From positions 6,108,018-6,149,517 of the forward strand of contig NC_135561.1 in NCBI RefSeq assembly GCF_964340395.1: a stretch of 41,500 nt of DNA, written 5' to 3'. This DNA is from Glandiceps talaboti. Taxonomy: Eukaryota > Hemichordata > Enteropneusta > Spengelidae. This document shows, one piece after another, positions 1 to 41,500 of the stretch; within the stretch, counting starts at the first letter, position 1; the number at the start of each line of letters is the position of its first letter. A model generated the notes under the pieces. That model had not been told where the DNA came from. It searched no databases and saw nothing but the letters and a program-made list of their open reading frames with translations. Made by a program: the position numbers and the translations under genes.

Positions 1-201
1 GAGATGGGGATTTGTTGATATATAGTGAAGTTCCTTTTTTGTCACAAGGCCAAAAGCCGCTGTTTTATTTCTCTTTTCTCACATATCTGTACATGAGTTC
101 ACATGTTGAACATTATGTTGAAATGAACATTCCAAAACCGGACACTAACTTACATATAGTAAAAGTCGAACTACCAATTTAGACATTTTTTAAATTCAAA
201 G

Positions 202-2314
<2,113 letters not shown>

Positions 2315-3300
2315 TGTACATTTGAATGATTATATAATACATACACATACATACATACATACATACATACATACATACATACATGTATATGTATATTATA
2401 TTTATTACTGTCGTCAACTTCCGGTAATAATATCACATCACATCACATCACACCACATCACATCATAGTTTATGACGTAATACAACTCATAAACATGATG
2501 AGATGCGACGTCATTCATAAAACAGAATATAAAACTACAAACACATACACAAACACAGACACACACGTACATACACACACATACATATATATATACACAC
2601 AACATGACCTATATAATATAATCTCAAGACCAGAGGTGAGAGTACACCATGAAACAATTAACGTTATACAAGTCTACTTCCCCCAAACATGCACATACAC
2701 TTATGCACATACACACGCACGCACATACACACGCACGCGTGAACTGTGAACACACAAATACACATCAATACTCGATACACAGCACAAGTGGCAACAGTTA
2801 CGGTTAACACGACACAATGAAAGGATGCAACATTAGATATACAGAATGGGCGATTTATACCATAATATTTCCATGTTTTTCAAGATACGCTCACCAGCAA
2901 TGTATTAGAAGCATGAAAGGACACTGAAATAAAAATATGACATTAATTTAACCATGTTATGCAAATCAAAATAATACATCAGAGAACGCAACACTCGTTT
3001 TTAGACTGCAAAATGCTGTCTTTGAAAGCTCTACACAATGGAGCGCCGCCAACGACAGTGTGTTTGCAATGTTATTTTACTTCAACGACAATCATAGACA
3101 GTTGCGAAGAAACTGTCTATACTTCAATCTACATCAACTTGCATTGACTTGAATAGACAAAGACGAGATACAAAAAAACGTACAATTAATCCAAATTCTT
3201 TATTTTATAAATTATTTACAAAGCTTTGTAGTTTATGTTTACATTATAGTATTCAGAAAAATAAAGTTCAGAAAAAGTTGTATTTGTTTTCTTAATTTGT
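2315..3300 (+). repeat. 3' UTR / downstream region with CATA, ATCAC and CA microsatellites
   Basis: Directly after the stop come (CATA)n at about 2345-2385, an ATCAC pentamer array at about 2432-2465, and CA-rich repeats at about 2540-2610 and 2690-2765. Open frames here are repeat artefacts. The transcript probably ends within this stretch. Confidence 0.7.
2928..2933 (+). terminator. Candidate polyadenylation signal AATAAA for the SLC16-like gene
   Basis: AATAAA lies about 610 bases past the stop codon. Another AATAAA is at 3260-3265. Either could serve; transcript ends would be needed to choose. Confidence 0.35.
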
Positions 3301-5082
3301 ACAACGAACACGATATGACGTCACGTATCCCAAAACAGTAATCGGCAGAATTTGAACTGCACATGCGTACTTTTATTGATCTTTTTTGAGATTGTAGTTA
3401 AATGGTCGTAAACAGTGGTAAATTTGATAAACTTAGTACGCAACATTGAAAACATTATTTCAGTTTGTATCTTCCACCCACTACAGGTTTTAATTCTAGT
3501 TTGCTTCAGTCTGTGAAACAATTGACAAAATTTGAGTTTTGATAACAGTTCTGATAAATATATACATTATTGTACTAATATTACTCTTGGTGTCTCTCTC
3601 TCAGATCAGAATGTGCGCTAAATGTGAGACATGTATGTTTGTCGTAGAGTGAATACTTGTTAGCATATTTCAAAGGACAGTCACTGGTAAACTTAGGTAC
3701 AAAAAAAGCAAATGGGAATTAAGATCTGAAATGGTTGTAATAGTTACATGAGCAATTCAGTACGATGCTACTAGATGAGCTTTCTTTAAACAATATTTTT
3801 TCAGTTAAAAAGTTTACTGAAATAGCGTGATGAGCTTAACCGCTTGACCACTAATAACCAACTTGCAATTATTAAACAATATTGGCCGTGATGAGCTCTC
3901 GCAAATATAAATGAATATTATTAAGTGCGTTGATGTGTACATTCTCTTTCAGAGTAACCCGAAATCAACCCTGCAGACCCTGTTGGCACCTTGTAAAGTT
4001 ACTGGTTATTGATATGTTAAATTTTCATCCGTGACCCACTGCGGCCACGAATACATCATTTTGATTCGCCACAATTTATAATTAGACTATACCACGACGA
4101 GGACGTTGCAACATTCATGTAACAACACTGTAATTTAGTTGAGTTGTGGCATTATAAGAGTAATGTATGAATTATTAGGATAGGATACGAAAATTCAATG
4201 TTTGCAACTTCATAAATAATGTTTTAATGCGATTCATTTTGACATAAATAGTTCGAAATTTCTCCCGTTTTCGGGATCCTAAGCAAGGACGGAGATATTG
4301 ATGAAATTATTTACATACCTACAAATGTAATATAAAACAATACAAAATATACAGTATAATTATATGCAAATATTTGACCCAGAGGTCAATGTTTGGCTGC
4401 TTTGACGTCCTTTTGGTCATTTCCTTCATTGTATATTAAACTGAAAATCGACGATGCAAGTCAAAGCTGACTGAAAAGTTGCCATATCAACAGAAAGATG
4501 TTATTTCTACTGATTGAAATATTTATGTGGGTTTTCTTGTTACTCCATCCATGTCATCCACACCGCACCGATCCATATGAGTTGTCTTGGGCTGTGATTT
4601 GATAATTGTAATCGACATGATGCTGTGTAATGACCTTTAACCCCTGAAATATTCGGATTCGCCTTAAAAAGCAATCTCATCTGTAATATGGATATACATG
4701 AGTAAACTAAGTGAAATACCCTCAGAACACTGACAGAGGAATATGAATTACAAAACCCCCTCTTAAGAATGGAATGTCCTTCAAGAGCAGACTGATCAAG
4801 GTGGAAGAAGATTGTTACGTCCTCAACCAGAAACCAGTGCAACATTTAATACATACTACCCAATCCAGACATGGAACCATGTACATGACGACCAGTATTG
4901 ACAAAAAATTAAGCATAATTTTCATCTTTTCTGTGATTTTACAATTTAAGTGTACAGGATTATTTCGTTGTCACTAAGTGACCATTTGTAATCATGACAT
5001 TACTAATATTACACAGAATACTTGCATTAAATGCAGTCATTTTCTAGTACTGATGTATCAAATATATCCTAATTTGTACTAT
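3301..5082. other. Region between two convergent genes
   Basis: AT-rich, with no long tandem array and no coding-like stretch that I trust. A TGACGTCA octamer is at 3316-3323. It must contain the 3' UTR of the minus-strand gene ending at 5083. Confidence 0.6.
4845..4850 (-). terminator. Candidate polyadenylation signal (ATTAAA) for the large minus-strand gene
   Basis: TTTAAT on the plus strand reads ATTAAA on the minus strand, about 235 bases past the stop codon. Another ATTAAA is at 4223-4228. ATTAAA is the commonest variant signal, but the choice is a guess. Confidence 0.25.
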
Positions 5083-32271
<27,189 letters not shown>

Positions 32272-32751
32272 ATTGGCTTTCAGAAGTAACCTACTTGTTC
32301 AAAGTCATAAAATCCGAAGAAATTGAAGTTAACCGTGTTTGCTACTTTCAAATTTCACCTGTTCCTGTTACGCGATGAGATGACTTTGGTTTTTACAGTT
32401 TTCTATTTAGTGAACGCGTGATGTATTAATGATTCGATCAATTCTCAAAACATTCCAGCGAACTAGATACTGTTTAAATTTACACACCGCCATGACAATG
32501 TCGGAAGAAAACAAACCAGTAAGCTAAAAATGTCAACTTCATTTGCGTAGTTTGTTTCAAATCCGACATGCTACGTAGCAATAAAAAGACAAATTTGTAA
32601 CGCGAGAGTCTCGGAGTCACGCCACGTGACAAAAGTCTTTTGAATTTTTCGATCTGAATTTTTTTCAACTAAGACGACACGAAACATTAGCTAAGAATAG
32701 AAACAAGAGAAACGGTCCGCTTCGACGAACAAACAAACATTTATTTTTATT
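32272..32751 (-). promoter_or_regulatory. Presumed promoter and 5' UTR region of the large gene
   Basis: About 480 bases lie between the start codon and the next coding-like stretch. I see no TATA box or convincing X-box (RFX site), so nothing here supports a specific expression programme. Confidence 0.35.
32740..32751 (-). terminator. Two overlapping-spaced AATAAA signals right after a stop
   Basis: Minus-strand AATAAA at 32751-32746 and 32745-32740 follow the TGA at 32754-32752 immediately. They suit a transcript end for the coding-like stretch at 32752-32987. Confidence 0.35.
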
Positions 32752-32987
32752 TCACAGTATGCATCGGTCTGTATGGGCTTTCTGTCCGATGATGTTTTCA
32801 GGCAACGTTTGCAGGTAACGGTTACTTAATACAACACACATAGACGGTCTATGGTTGGTGTGCGCAATGTTGTTGATATCTTCACGTTTGGCGGAAACGT
32901 TACCATTTTCAAACGGAAATACAGCAAGGGTGTCGGGGTTTTTTTGACACAACAGTACAACGTCCAATAACCACCATGCCAGGTGTA
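32752..32987 (-). CDS. Possible terminal exon of an upstream, unidentified minus-strand gene
   Basis: From an acceptor TTTCACCAG (just above 32987) a 77-codon frame runs to TGA. It reads HLAWWLLDVVLLCQKNPDTL, later FENGNVSAKREDINNIAHTN and NRYLQTLPENIIGQKAHTDR. The composition is protein-like and not repetitive, and AATAAA follows the stop. A second frame is also open for 58 codons, which weakens the case. A small candidate upstream exon (33286-33344) is phase-compatible. No family recognised. Confidence 0.3.
32839..32853. repeat. Short palindrome CATAGAC-G-GTCTATG
   Basis: Seven-base arms with a single central base; third copy of the arms seen at 9374 and 11159. Confidence 0.7.
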
Positions 32988-33534
32988 CTGGTGAAACATT
33001 AATATTAGTGATTAAAATCAAAAGATAATTGCTATTTTTTGGAAAATATTATTCAGGTAGAAATGTATTTAAAAAAAATATTTTACAACTTTAATAGGTA
33101 TTATTCATTTTTCCTTCTTCACATTTTACATTCTAGTTTTCAATCAATGAAAATCATATACAAATGTACATCGCCCTATAAGTTTACTCATTCAGTGGCC
33201 CTCGCGGTTGGCGTTGAAACGTCGGCATGTCGTAAATTAAATCGCGCAGTGATATTTTGCAATGAAATGAAGAAATACTACCTACCCTTCTGTAAGTGGA
33301 GGAAAGTATGTATGACCATCCGACGTTGATATATTTGCTGGTGCCTGAAACAGATGGAAATGACACAGTCAAGAACAGTTTTGTTTTTGTAATATCGCCC
33401 TCTAGTGGTGGATATTACCTTTCACACTTTTGGGGAATGCAGATGTTGCCATTACATGTGCAAGCATATGGTTCCAAAATTCTTTCAAAATTGAATGGTA
33501 ATAGAATGCACATGTTACATTACATATAATGAAA

Positions 33535-33610
33535 TATAACAACATAACGTAGCATAACATAACATAACAACATAACATAACATATCATAACATAACATAA
33601 CATAACATAT
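33535..33610. repeat. (ATAAC)n pentanucleotide microsatellite
   Basis: CATAA/AACAT pentamer units with a few interruptions. Confidence 0.9.
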
Positions 33611-34612
33611 GACGTATATTATTGGATAAGCATATCTCAAACATGTCAATTTAATGTTGCAAAGAGTCTCGATGTCATCCTTATCAACGACGAAAATCGT
33701 AAAATTAGCGGAAATGTTTTGACATTCAATTTGCTTACAATGGACTCCGATATTGGTCATATATCATTGTATAATGTATAACTCTTTGGACGACTTAGCT
33801 TCAATTACATTATTTAAAGTCTCATTTTGGTAAATTGGCTCCAATTACAGACCAAAATAAAACTGTCGATTCCTACTGAATATTTTAGACGAGAAAACAT
33901 CCACTAATTGGCCAACTAATTAGTTCTCGTTGTGTTATCAAGGATTTAATGATCTTCCTGCTTACGTCACAAGATATTTATATGTGTGAGACCACCCGTT
34001 GTATCTGTAGAATACCATCACATCATGTATTAAACATCCAAAAACGTAGCCTATTTTAACGGTGTTGTTGTGTTCAACTCCGTTATAGCTTTAATATTCC
34101 GAGTAATACAACATCGCCATCACTGTTAACATGCTACCTAAGACGGGTGTCACAAGACTCAGAAATGTGTTGTCGCAGCAATAATATATAAGAAATGGGT
34201 AGCTGGCTACAACCAACCCCATTGTCACTATCGTCATAAACGTCAATAATTTACGGTAAAGTTAAAAAACGCGCCATAATATTCTGCGAAAGAGGGAAAA
34301 TTGTTCGTGTTTACGAGAGTGTACTTTCATGTACAGGACGAACATCCGTTTTGTTGCCATATCATATTTCATATCCCTACATATATATCAGCTAGGCGAG
34401 GAAACGATTGTACATTTTTTGGGCCACAACGATGCACTTTTGTTATCCAACAATTTCGGAACCAATATAATTGTTACGGGTTCTGAAATTTAGACTCAAA
34501 GAGAAAAAAAAATATTTTACTGGTGAAAATGAAATAATTTTATGAAGATACTACTCTTTATCTAGACTATACGCATAGACTATTATCCACGGGCTAAAAT
34601 GAGTAGTGACTG

Positions 34613-34614
<2 letters not shown>

Positions 34615-34655
<41 letters not shown>
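34615..34655. repeat. (TAAA)n microsatellite
   Basis: About ten TAAA units, followed by degenerate GATA/TAGA sequence. Confidence 0.92.
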
Positions 34656-37065
34656 GTAGATAGACAGATAATAATAAATAAATGAATAATTCATTAACCA
34701 ATTCATCATTTTTGCCCATAAATTGTTACTGTTTTCAAAAATCAGCATCTATGATAGAGCCGACAAGACGATAAGATGGGTCTTGATGACGTACCGTAAC
34801 GTCAGCACCGGAAACAAATAACTAGACAACAAATCTCAACTGATTTCAGTTTGCTACTGGTTGACAATATTGGTAAAAGGAAACTGGAGACAATGGTATT
34901 TGTAATGTGTTTGTTGCTCTAAATCACGTACCACGGTGGATGTGTGAACGTTTGGGTATATCACTGATTCAAACGTGACGTCAAGGATTAGTTTATTAAA
35001 TATTAAGTGTTATCACATATAATCACCACTGTGTTCCAAACACACACTTCTGTCACTGTTCGTTTAGTACATTCCTACGTGGCAAGTCTTACATCAACAA
35101 CGCATGATATTAGTTCCACTAGCCAATAAACACACATAATGTGTACGCCATGGAATTTCATTCATTTCATATGTAGAGCGACGAAATACCCTCTGATCAA
35201 AATTCATCGGTGCGATTATTGCACAATTCATTTACTTGTTGTTTTCTCTCAAAATAAAATGAATGTCCATCTGTATTCTAACTTATTGTCATGCCCTGCC
35301 ATGCCACTTATCGCAATCGAGTCTCATATCATTTGTGTCAGCAAATTTGAAGTCAGCACAAAATCTCCTCTATGGAACCAATTTCACGGTAAATTATGAA
35401 ATGATAACGCCTGAGTAACTCAAAATAAATTTCTCCTTACAAAGTGTTCTGAGGTTGAACCCACTTCTTAAATGGAGTTTGGCTGGTCTGCATTTGCGAA
35501 ATCACAGTGTGTTACACGACTGATTAGTTTCGTAATTTATCAATCTGCAGTGCAACGCAGTCATGTGAAAAAAAATTCCAAAAGAAGATAATTGATGCTT
35601 AGGCTAGACCTAATGTCTCCAGGGGGAGTTGTTTGCGAACTTTACGGCAGGCAATACAAGCTTTAAGAATATGACCCGAAGAACAAAACACTCTTCTACG
35701 AGTACTAGTAATTCCTTCGGCTGTTTTGGTAAAATTGTAGGGGAAAGGTCATGCTTGCAGAAGGACAATACATGCTCAAGGCGAGACACGGTACACTGCC
35801 AAGGCCCCCTTCAGTCACCATGTTTTGCGATTGAACTATATACACCTTGTACATACAGGTACACTTGTCTATTGTTCAAACTCTGCTTTGTACACAGATT
35901 ATGCCGTAATAGCCTAGTCCTGGCACGGTGTTCAGTTACCAAAACACCGAGTCTTCGGTATATTAAACTTAAGACCCCTCTCACGATCGCAAGGGGATCA
36001 AAATAAAATCAGCTGTGGTGGTGACACAGTTTGAAACGTGAATAACGGTGTATGTTGTTCGCAGTGCAGATCTAACAAAACGAACAGAATTGAATAAAAC
36101 TTTGTGTACAATGGATGAATTTTTCACAAGCTAATGTTTTTGTTGTCATGTATGTTAAAGATGGACGCTATAAAAAGAATCTCGGAACAAAGCACAGTAC
36201 AGGGTTTGGTGATAGCTGTGGACAGCGAACAACGGTGCTATGCATATTTTATCTTTCACAATGACTACTTAGAAATAAATCAGTAAATACTTATAATCAA
36301 GTACTATTTTAACGATCAATACTGCTTATCTACTTTACTCTTGACTTGTGGCGTTTCAATTGTCTAGTAAAACACTAGACTGGTGGTTGCCCCTGGTTCC
36401 ACCAGTTGAAACAAAACGACTGTACTGCACACGGTTTCAAGCTTACACCAACGACAAGGAATCATATCGTTTGCAATAAACAACAATGTTTCACAAAATA
36501 TCCATTCTTATTTTGCATTTAGACTTTCTTGAGATGAAGCTCTTGCATTTCTATTCAAAATTAAACCGTAATACTGTAAAAAGTTTGAAAAGAGATAATT
36601 TTCGTTGGCTGAAAAAACGTTAGCTCAATATTGGTATTGAGAACACAGGGAGATTGGCGATTACTCACTGCATGCATAACTGCGGACAATCAAAATGTAA
36701 TTGAAATTATGTTAATATGCATATCTATGTATGAATCAGTCACTTATAAGTATCTACAGCAAGCCATTGACCCCTTGCATCAAGGTTAACTGTTTGGTGT
36801 CCTAAATATTGATTGAATACCTCTAAAGGTATTTGTTGCCCAAAGTCAACGTGTTCACTTCGCGTATGTATTCTAACTTTTTTTTGCCCACGGCTTCACC
36901 CACTTGTCAAATACCTGTTGTCAAAAGACCGCTATTTTACAGTAAGGTGCAGTCTGTAACAACATCATGACAAAGCGATTACATACAAGACCTTACACCG
37001 TGTTGTTATGCACGGACTTAAAGACAGCGTCCCTAGCAACCATTAAAGAAACTCGTTTTCTTTGT

Positions 37066-37221
37066 TCACTGTGGCGTTGATACTTTGCCGTAGTCTATGC
37101 TTGATCGAACTCTTGTAACAGGTTGTCTTTTCAATTGCATTTTCTCAGCAGGCTTCGATATTTTATCGAACCGGTTTGTGAAAGCCGTGTGACCTTTCAC
37201 CTTTTCATTCTCCGTGAATGA
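37066..37221 (-). CDS. Possible terminal exon, 51 residues, unidentified
   Basis: After an acceptor CTACCACACAG, a phase-0 frame reads SFTENEKVKGHTAFTNRFDK and later KMQLKRQPVTRVRSSIDYGK to TGA. It is hydrophilic and basic with protein-like composition. A phase-compatible upstream exon could be 37363-37436 (it includes HVGHVEKEWGFLEK), but the 141-base intron would be shorter than those of the neighbouring gene. Low confidence. Confidence 0.25.
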   Translation of the reverse strand, partial: SFTENEKVKGHTAFTNRFDKISKPAEKMQLKRQPVTRVRSSIDYGKVSTPQ

Positions 37222-37640
37222 CTGTGTGGTAGTGTTCGCACGTACAGAGACCAATTCTACACACATAAGCAATAAAAGTACTGTTCTATATAAAATTTAC
37301 GACGGCCAGTTGAGGTATGAGACAACCTACGCATGCACAATGATAAAGCACGCCCAGTTCACCTTCTCAAGGAACCCCCATTCTTTTTCAACATGTCCGA
37401 CATGTTGAGGGCAGAGCGCATCGTAATTAACTTTAGCTAGATGTGGTTGATATCAATGATAGAATAATCAAATCAGGATATTCAGAACTGATCAATTTAA
37501 CGACCAAACGTTATGTCTGCTATCGTCTACCTATATTAAAAAACTCTTTGTAATCAGTGAATAGTGTCTAGGAATGGTCTAAGAAACAAAACACAAGATT
37601 ATAATAAATAGAGTGACCATATACGTGCTGAGTCACTATT

Positions 37641-37780
37641 TATGTATGTATGTATGTATGTATGTATGTATGTATGTATGTATGTATGTATGTATGTATG
37701 TATGTATGTATGTATGTATGTATGTATTTATGTATGTATGCACGTATGTATGTATGTATGTACGGATGGATGGATGGATG
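37641..37780. repeat. (TATG)n microsatellite ending in (GGAT)n
   Basis: TATG units at about 37641-37761, then four GGAT units to about 37780. Open frames of M-Y-V-C repeats are artefacts. Confidence 0.95.
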
Positions 37781-38922
37781 TAGACCACCAAATGACCAAA
37801 AAATTCATTTCAAACACTGTATACCGAAATCATTATATACATCCAGTATTTGAGTAAATAAAACTAGTATATTTTTCTCTGCAGGTAAGCATTAAAGCAT
37901 CCCCCGTCACTAACAGCCTTATTAGATGGAATCCACTCTCTAATCTCAGACTAGTCAAAATAGACAATCAAATGATCACGTTAATCACTTACTTGTTTCA
38001 CAGACAATCTTTTCCCTGTCTGTATTTTTTTCAAAGTAGAGCTGTCCATTTTACGAACTCTCCCTACAAACACTATAAGCTGATTAGACTCTGTCTTTTG
38101 ACAGTCAAATAAAATAGTCCAGATTTCTGAATTGTTCTATACTCCAGAGTTATCTTAATTAAATCTAGGCCACAATTCAACCACGATTACCTATCAAACT
38201 GATTGCAGTCTCCTTATTGCATGATAATGTATGGAAAGAATCAACATTCAAAGCTTAAAATTCCTGTCGGCTTTGTTTTCTTCTTCGATGAAAGAACATT
38301 AATATACGTCGACTAATACCAAAAACGTGAGCGTCTTTTCCTACAAAATCCTTCTTTTATTAAATATTTCGCTTTGTGTTTTGGAGACGTGGTAATCATT
38401 GATTGATAAACAGTAAATGAGAATGGTGTATTGTTGATTGGTAATATTTTATGGGGCAGCTTGACACAACATACATTTAACACCAAGGATGTCGCAGTGA
38501 TATTACGTCAAACGTTTGAAATTCGAATAAATCATTTTATGAAACCTGACAAATTTGAAGGACCATCATGCAAAACGTACATCATTGATATACTCTGCAA
38601 GGTCCATTATTTGATTCACGGATTAGTTGTTTCTGATAAAGCTGAAATTATGCCAGGTTCTAACATACATCTTTTGAAACCAAGGTTGGTAGCTATAGAT
38701 GCATGTCAGTAGGGGGGCAGTTACTTATTTATTTGTCGATTTATTATTTATCTATTTACACTAGCTATGTATAATGTAGATGACAACTGGAATGCTGCAG
38801 TGGGTGGGCTATTATTTATTCACATAACTATTAGTAGGCAGATATCTGGTTTCAAATTGCAAGTATTTTTTTTCCACGATTCACTTTTTTATTTATAACT
38901 TAGGTTAGTGGATGGGCAAGTG

Positions 38923-39165
<243 letters not shown>

Positions 39166-39659
39166 CATAGTTTCGTGGTTACTTGGGGAGCTATTAAACT
39201 TGGTAGTTATAACAGACGGTAGGATTTTTATGCAATGTATCTTCGAAACTGAGTAATATGTTGAATTGGATAATTTGTGATAAACAGTAATAATATTCAA
39301 AAAAGATAGTTGCTCTCAGATATTATGAAAGTTTTATATTTTCATGGTCATTGTTTACAGCGATATTTCTGACATGTCTTTTAAGATATACAGTTTTGGA
39401 TAAGTGGGGAGAACTCGGTGGGTGGGGAGTGTCAGGTTCCCGGGGTCAAATTATCATAACCAAAAATAAAACTTATACCGTGTCAATTGAAACAAGCATC
39501 TGGCTTGACACAAATGTAGACATTGCTACATTTCCCGTTTTGGGTGAAATATTAATAAAATATCTGGGCAGATCATCACAAACCCATTTTACAATGTAAC
39601 AATCTGTAAAAAATAATGTAAAAATAACGGCATAACATGCAAAGAACATGTTAGTACGA

Positions 39660-39899
39660 TTCTTGTTGATCCAGATGATAAAATTTAGCAATGTTGGTCA
39701 GAAGTTTAACACACTGAGGCAACAGAATGTAGCAATATTGGCTAGATTTATGATACATTGTAGCAATGTGATTGTATAGTAAGATTTTTGTTGAGCCAGA
39801 CAATCATAGTAAAATGTAGCAATGTTAATTAGATCTTTTGTTGAGCCAGACGATAAAATGGAGTAACACTAATAACATTCTTGTCGAGCCAAATGACGC
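39660..39899. repeat. Degenerate minisatellite, four partial copies
   Basis: The unit, roughly TTCTTGTTGAGCCAGA then (CGATAAAA)TGTAGCAATGTT, appears at about 39660-39700, 39784-39829, 39835-39872 and 39876-39899, with spacing and sequence drift. Extra TAGCAATGT pieces occur at about 39728 and 39762. Confidence 0.7.
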
Positions 39900-41500
39900 C
39901 CTGTCTCAGGTAACACGATTTTAATTGTAATTTCCATCTTGGGCTAAACATTCAATGCGTGAAATAGGTCTATTTGTCTGCGCTGTCCACAGGTGTCGGT
40001 TGTTATAGTTATCGGATGTCTCTGTTTGATATCACCTTAGAATGCAGTGCGAAAATATTGACATAAATACCGACAGGTATAACATTTCTCAATTCATTTG
40101 ACAAACAGATCAATATGTGTGTATATATACATTCGATGAAAGCCATGAAATAAAGACATTTATATATTACGATCGATGGACACGAATCTAGTTTTAAGCT
40201 GGCGTCTTTGTATTAATGAATATACATCTAGACAGGATACTAATGGATTAATCTGGTTCGTGTTTTAGAAAAATATATGTATCTAACCATCTGATGGAAA
40301 TATTAACAGTTTCACGATTGGACTATTAATTGTAAGTTGTTAAATTTGAAGCAGTGAATGATTTTGTTCTCATAGAGATATCTCAATGTCGCCAAGTTAT
40401 GTGACCATTTGTATGCCGCAGTGTTTTGGTAAAGTTTGGAAAGACAGACGTAAAACAGAAGTAAGGGAGGAGGGGGGACGGGTTCAAAGCTGACGTAGAT
40501 TTCCAATACTTTGCACCATAACTCCGTTGGGGCATTGGACTCTGGTAAAACACCATAGGAACTAACTAAAGGTAGATTTATCTTGTATGAACCATCCATC
40601 ACAAAACACTGTCTTTGTATGTAGCTGTGTTGGGAGACCCATCATCAAATCTTTGGTTTAAAATAAAGTCAAATTTCTAACTGTCTCTTGCTTCTTTATC
40701 TCTGATATTTCTTTTATATTTTGTTGCCTTTCACTTCGTTTCTTTGTGTTTGTTATTCGCTCTTGTGTATCAGTGTTCGTGTATTTCTTGGACTATTTGT
40801 AACTTAAGATTATCTAAGAACAAATGATCATTTCTTTTTTCCTTAGTGTGGCGTTTACGAATTGAAAACACGCTAATTGCTGTCCAATTTTTTATATTCA
40901 TCCTTACAATACCACTGAATGTAAAATCGTAAATATTGTACAATTGACAGCATAATAACAATGTCTTTGAAGGACTTGTATAATTTGGTCGAGGTTATAT
41001 GGTATAGTTACATTGTTCCCTGCTACATTGCTACAAGTTTTTTTCCGAGGTTACATTGATTTTGAGTTAAAAATTTACAGTTTCCGGTTACTCGTGGTCA
41101 TTGAAGGTTTACTGTAATTCTTGATGACCTTATACATACTACGGATAGCATAGGGAGACGATCTATATTGTCATAGAAACCGCATCGAACTGACCGGTTC
41201 TCGACAATGGATTCTCTAATTAGTCAAGGAACACCATAAACACATGTCGGATGGCAATATATCATTGGACGTGTTTAGGTACAACGTGTGACATATTATT
41301 GTTATTTTGATGGATATACCAACTTTTAACATCATCACCGTACGATCGAAGGTGCCCTCTAGTGTCATGTCATTGTATTTACAAGTAATAAGTATGGATA
41401 CAATCATATGAAGTATTCTGAAAACGTACAGCTGAATTGGCTGGAATCGACAACCATTAGCTATGTTGTACAATTACGCACGGTGACGAGTTGTTTGTAA

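Larger units (their letters stand above)
33022..37065. other. About 4 kb without a convincing gene
   Basis: AT-rich. It holds an ATAAC pentamer array (about 33535-33610), a TAAA array (about 34615-34655), a TGACGTCA at 34976-34983, and an imperfect dyad GTAATATC/GATATTAC (33389-33418). A 125-codon open frame at 35629-36006 does not look like protein. Confidence 0.6.

Noticed and set aside
4540-4845. 101-codon minus-strand open frame past the end of the large gene
   Set aside because: Lies in the presumed 3' UTR; no good acceptor or motif.
32272-32751. X-box (RFX) motif that would mark a ciliary gene
   Set aside because: No match close enough to GTNRCC-N(0-3)-RGYAAC was found in the presumed promoter.
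35629-36006. 125-codon plus-strand open frame
   Set aside because: Odd composition (many Cys, Thr, Ser), no motif, no splice support and no polyadenylation signal linked to it.
38431-38712. 93-codon plus-strand open frame
   Set aside because: No ATG-context, splice or family support; AT-rich codons; no recognisable motif.

Overview
The window is animal (metazoan) nuclear DNA, most likely from an invertebrate. Coding sequence is split into many short exons with GT-AG introns of a few hundred to about 2,000 bases. The DNA is AT-rich by eye and carries many long microsatellites: (GA)n, (GACA)n, (CATA)n, (TCAA)n, (TAAA)n, (TA)n. There are no bacterial-style operons, and no rRNA, tRNA or CRISPR array was recognised. 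I could not fix the phylum from sequence alone.

Left edge, plus strand (202-2314): the last three coding exons of a monocarboxylate-transporter-like (SLC16/MCT, major facilitator) membrane protein. Its 5' exons lie outside the window. A repeat-rich stretch follows, then about 2.7 kb between two convergent genes.

Centre, minus strand (32271 down to 5083): one large gene fills most of the window. I reconstructed 32 coding exons by hand. All junctions use GT-AG, every exon-exon phase matches, and the total is 4,926 coding bases, giving 1,641 residues and a stop. The protein has an N-terminal pair of CxxC knuckles, a long disordered Pro/Glu/Lys/Thr-rich centre encoded largely by symmetric phase-1 exons, a Ser/Asp-rich acidic exon, two coiled-coil-like stretches, a Lys-rich basic patch, and a C-terminal helical module with degenerate EF-hand-like loops. 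I do not recognise the family. The architecture suggests a cytoplasmic scaffold, but that is inference. Four (D/E)SG-hydrophobic-x-(S/T) motifs resemble beta-TrCP phosphodegrons.

Introns and flanks hold mobile-element footprints: a 161-bp inverted-repeat element, a 486-bp TTAA-flanked inverted-repeat element, a perfect 18-bp hairpin, and three short palindromes sharing the arms CATAGAC/GTCTATG. The octamer TGACGTCA occurs at least ten times, four of them within 311 bases at 17340-17650.

Right edge (32.3-41.5 kb): mostly non-coding and repeat-rich. Two coding-like minus-strand stretches (32752-32987 and 37066-37221) may be terminal exons of other genes, at low confidence. The two well-supported genes show no evident functional link.
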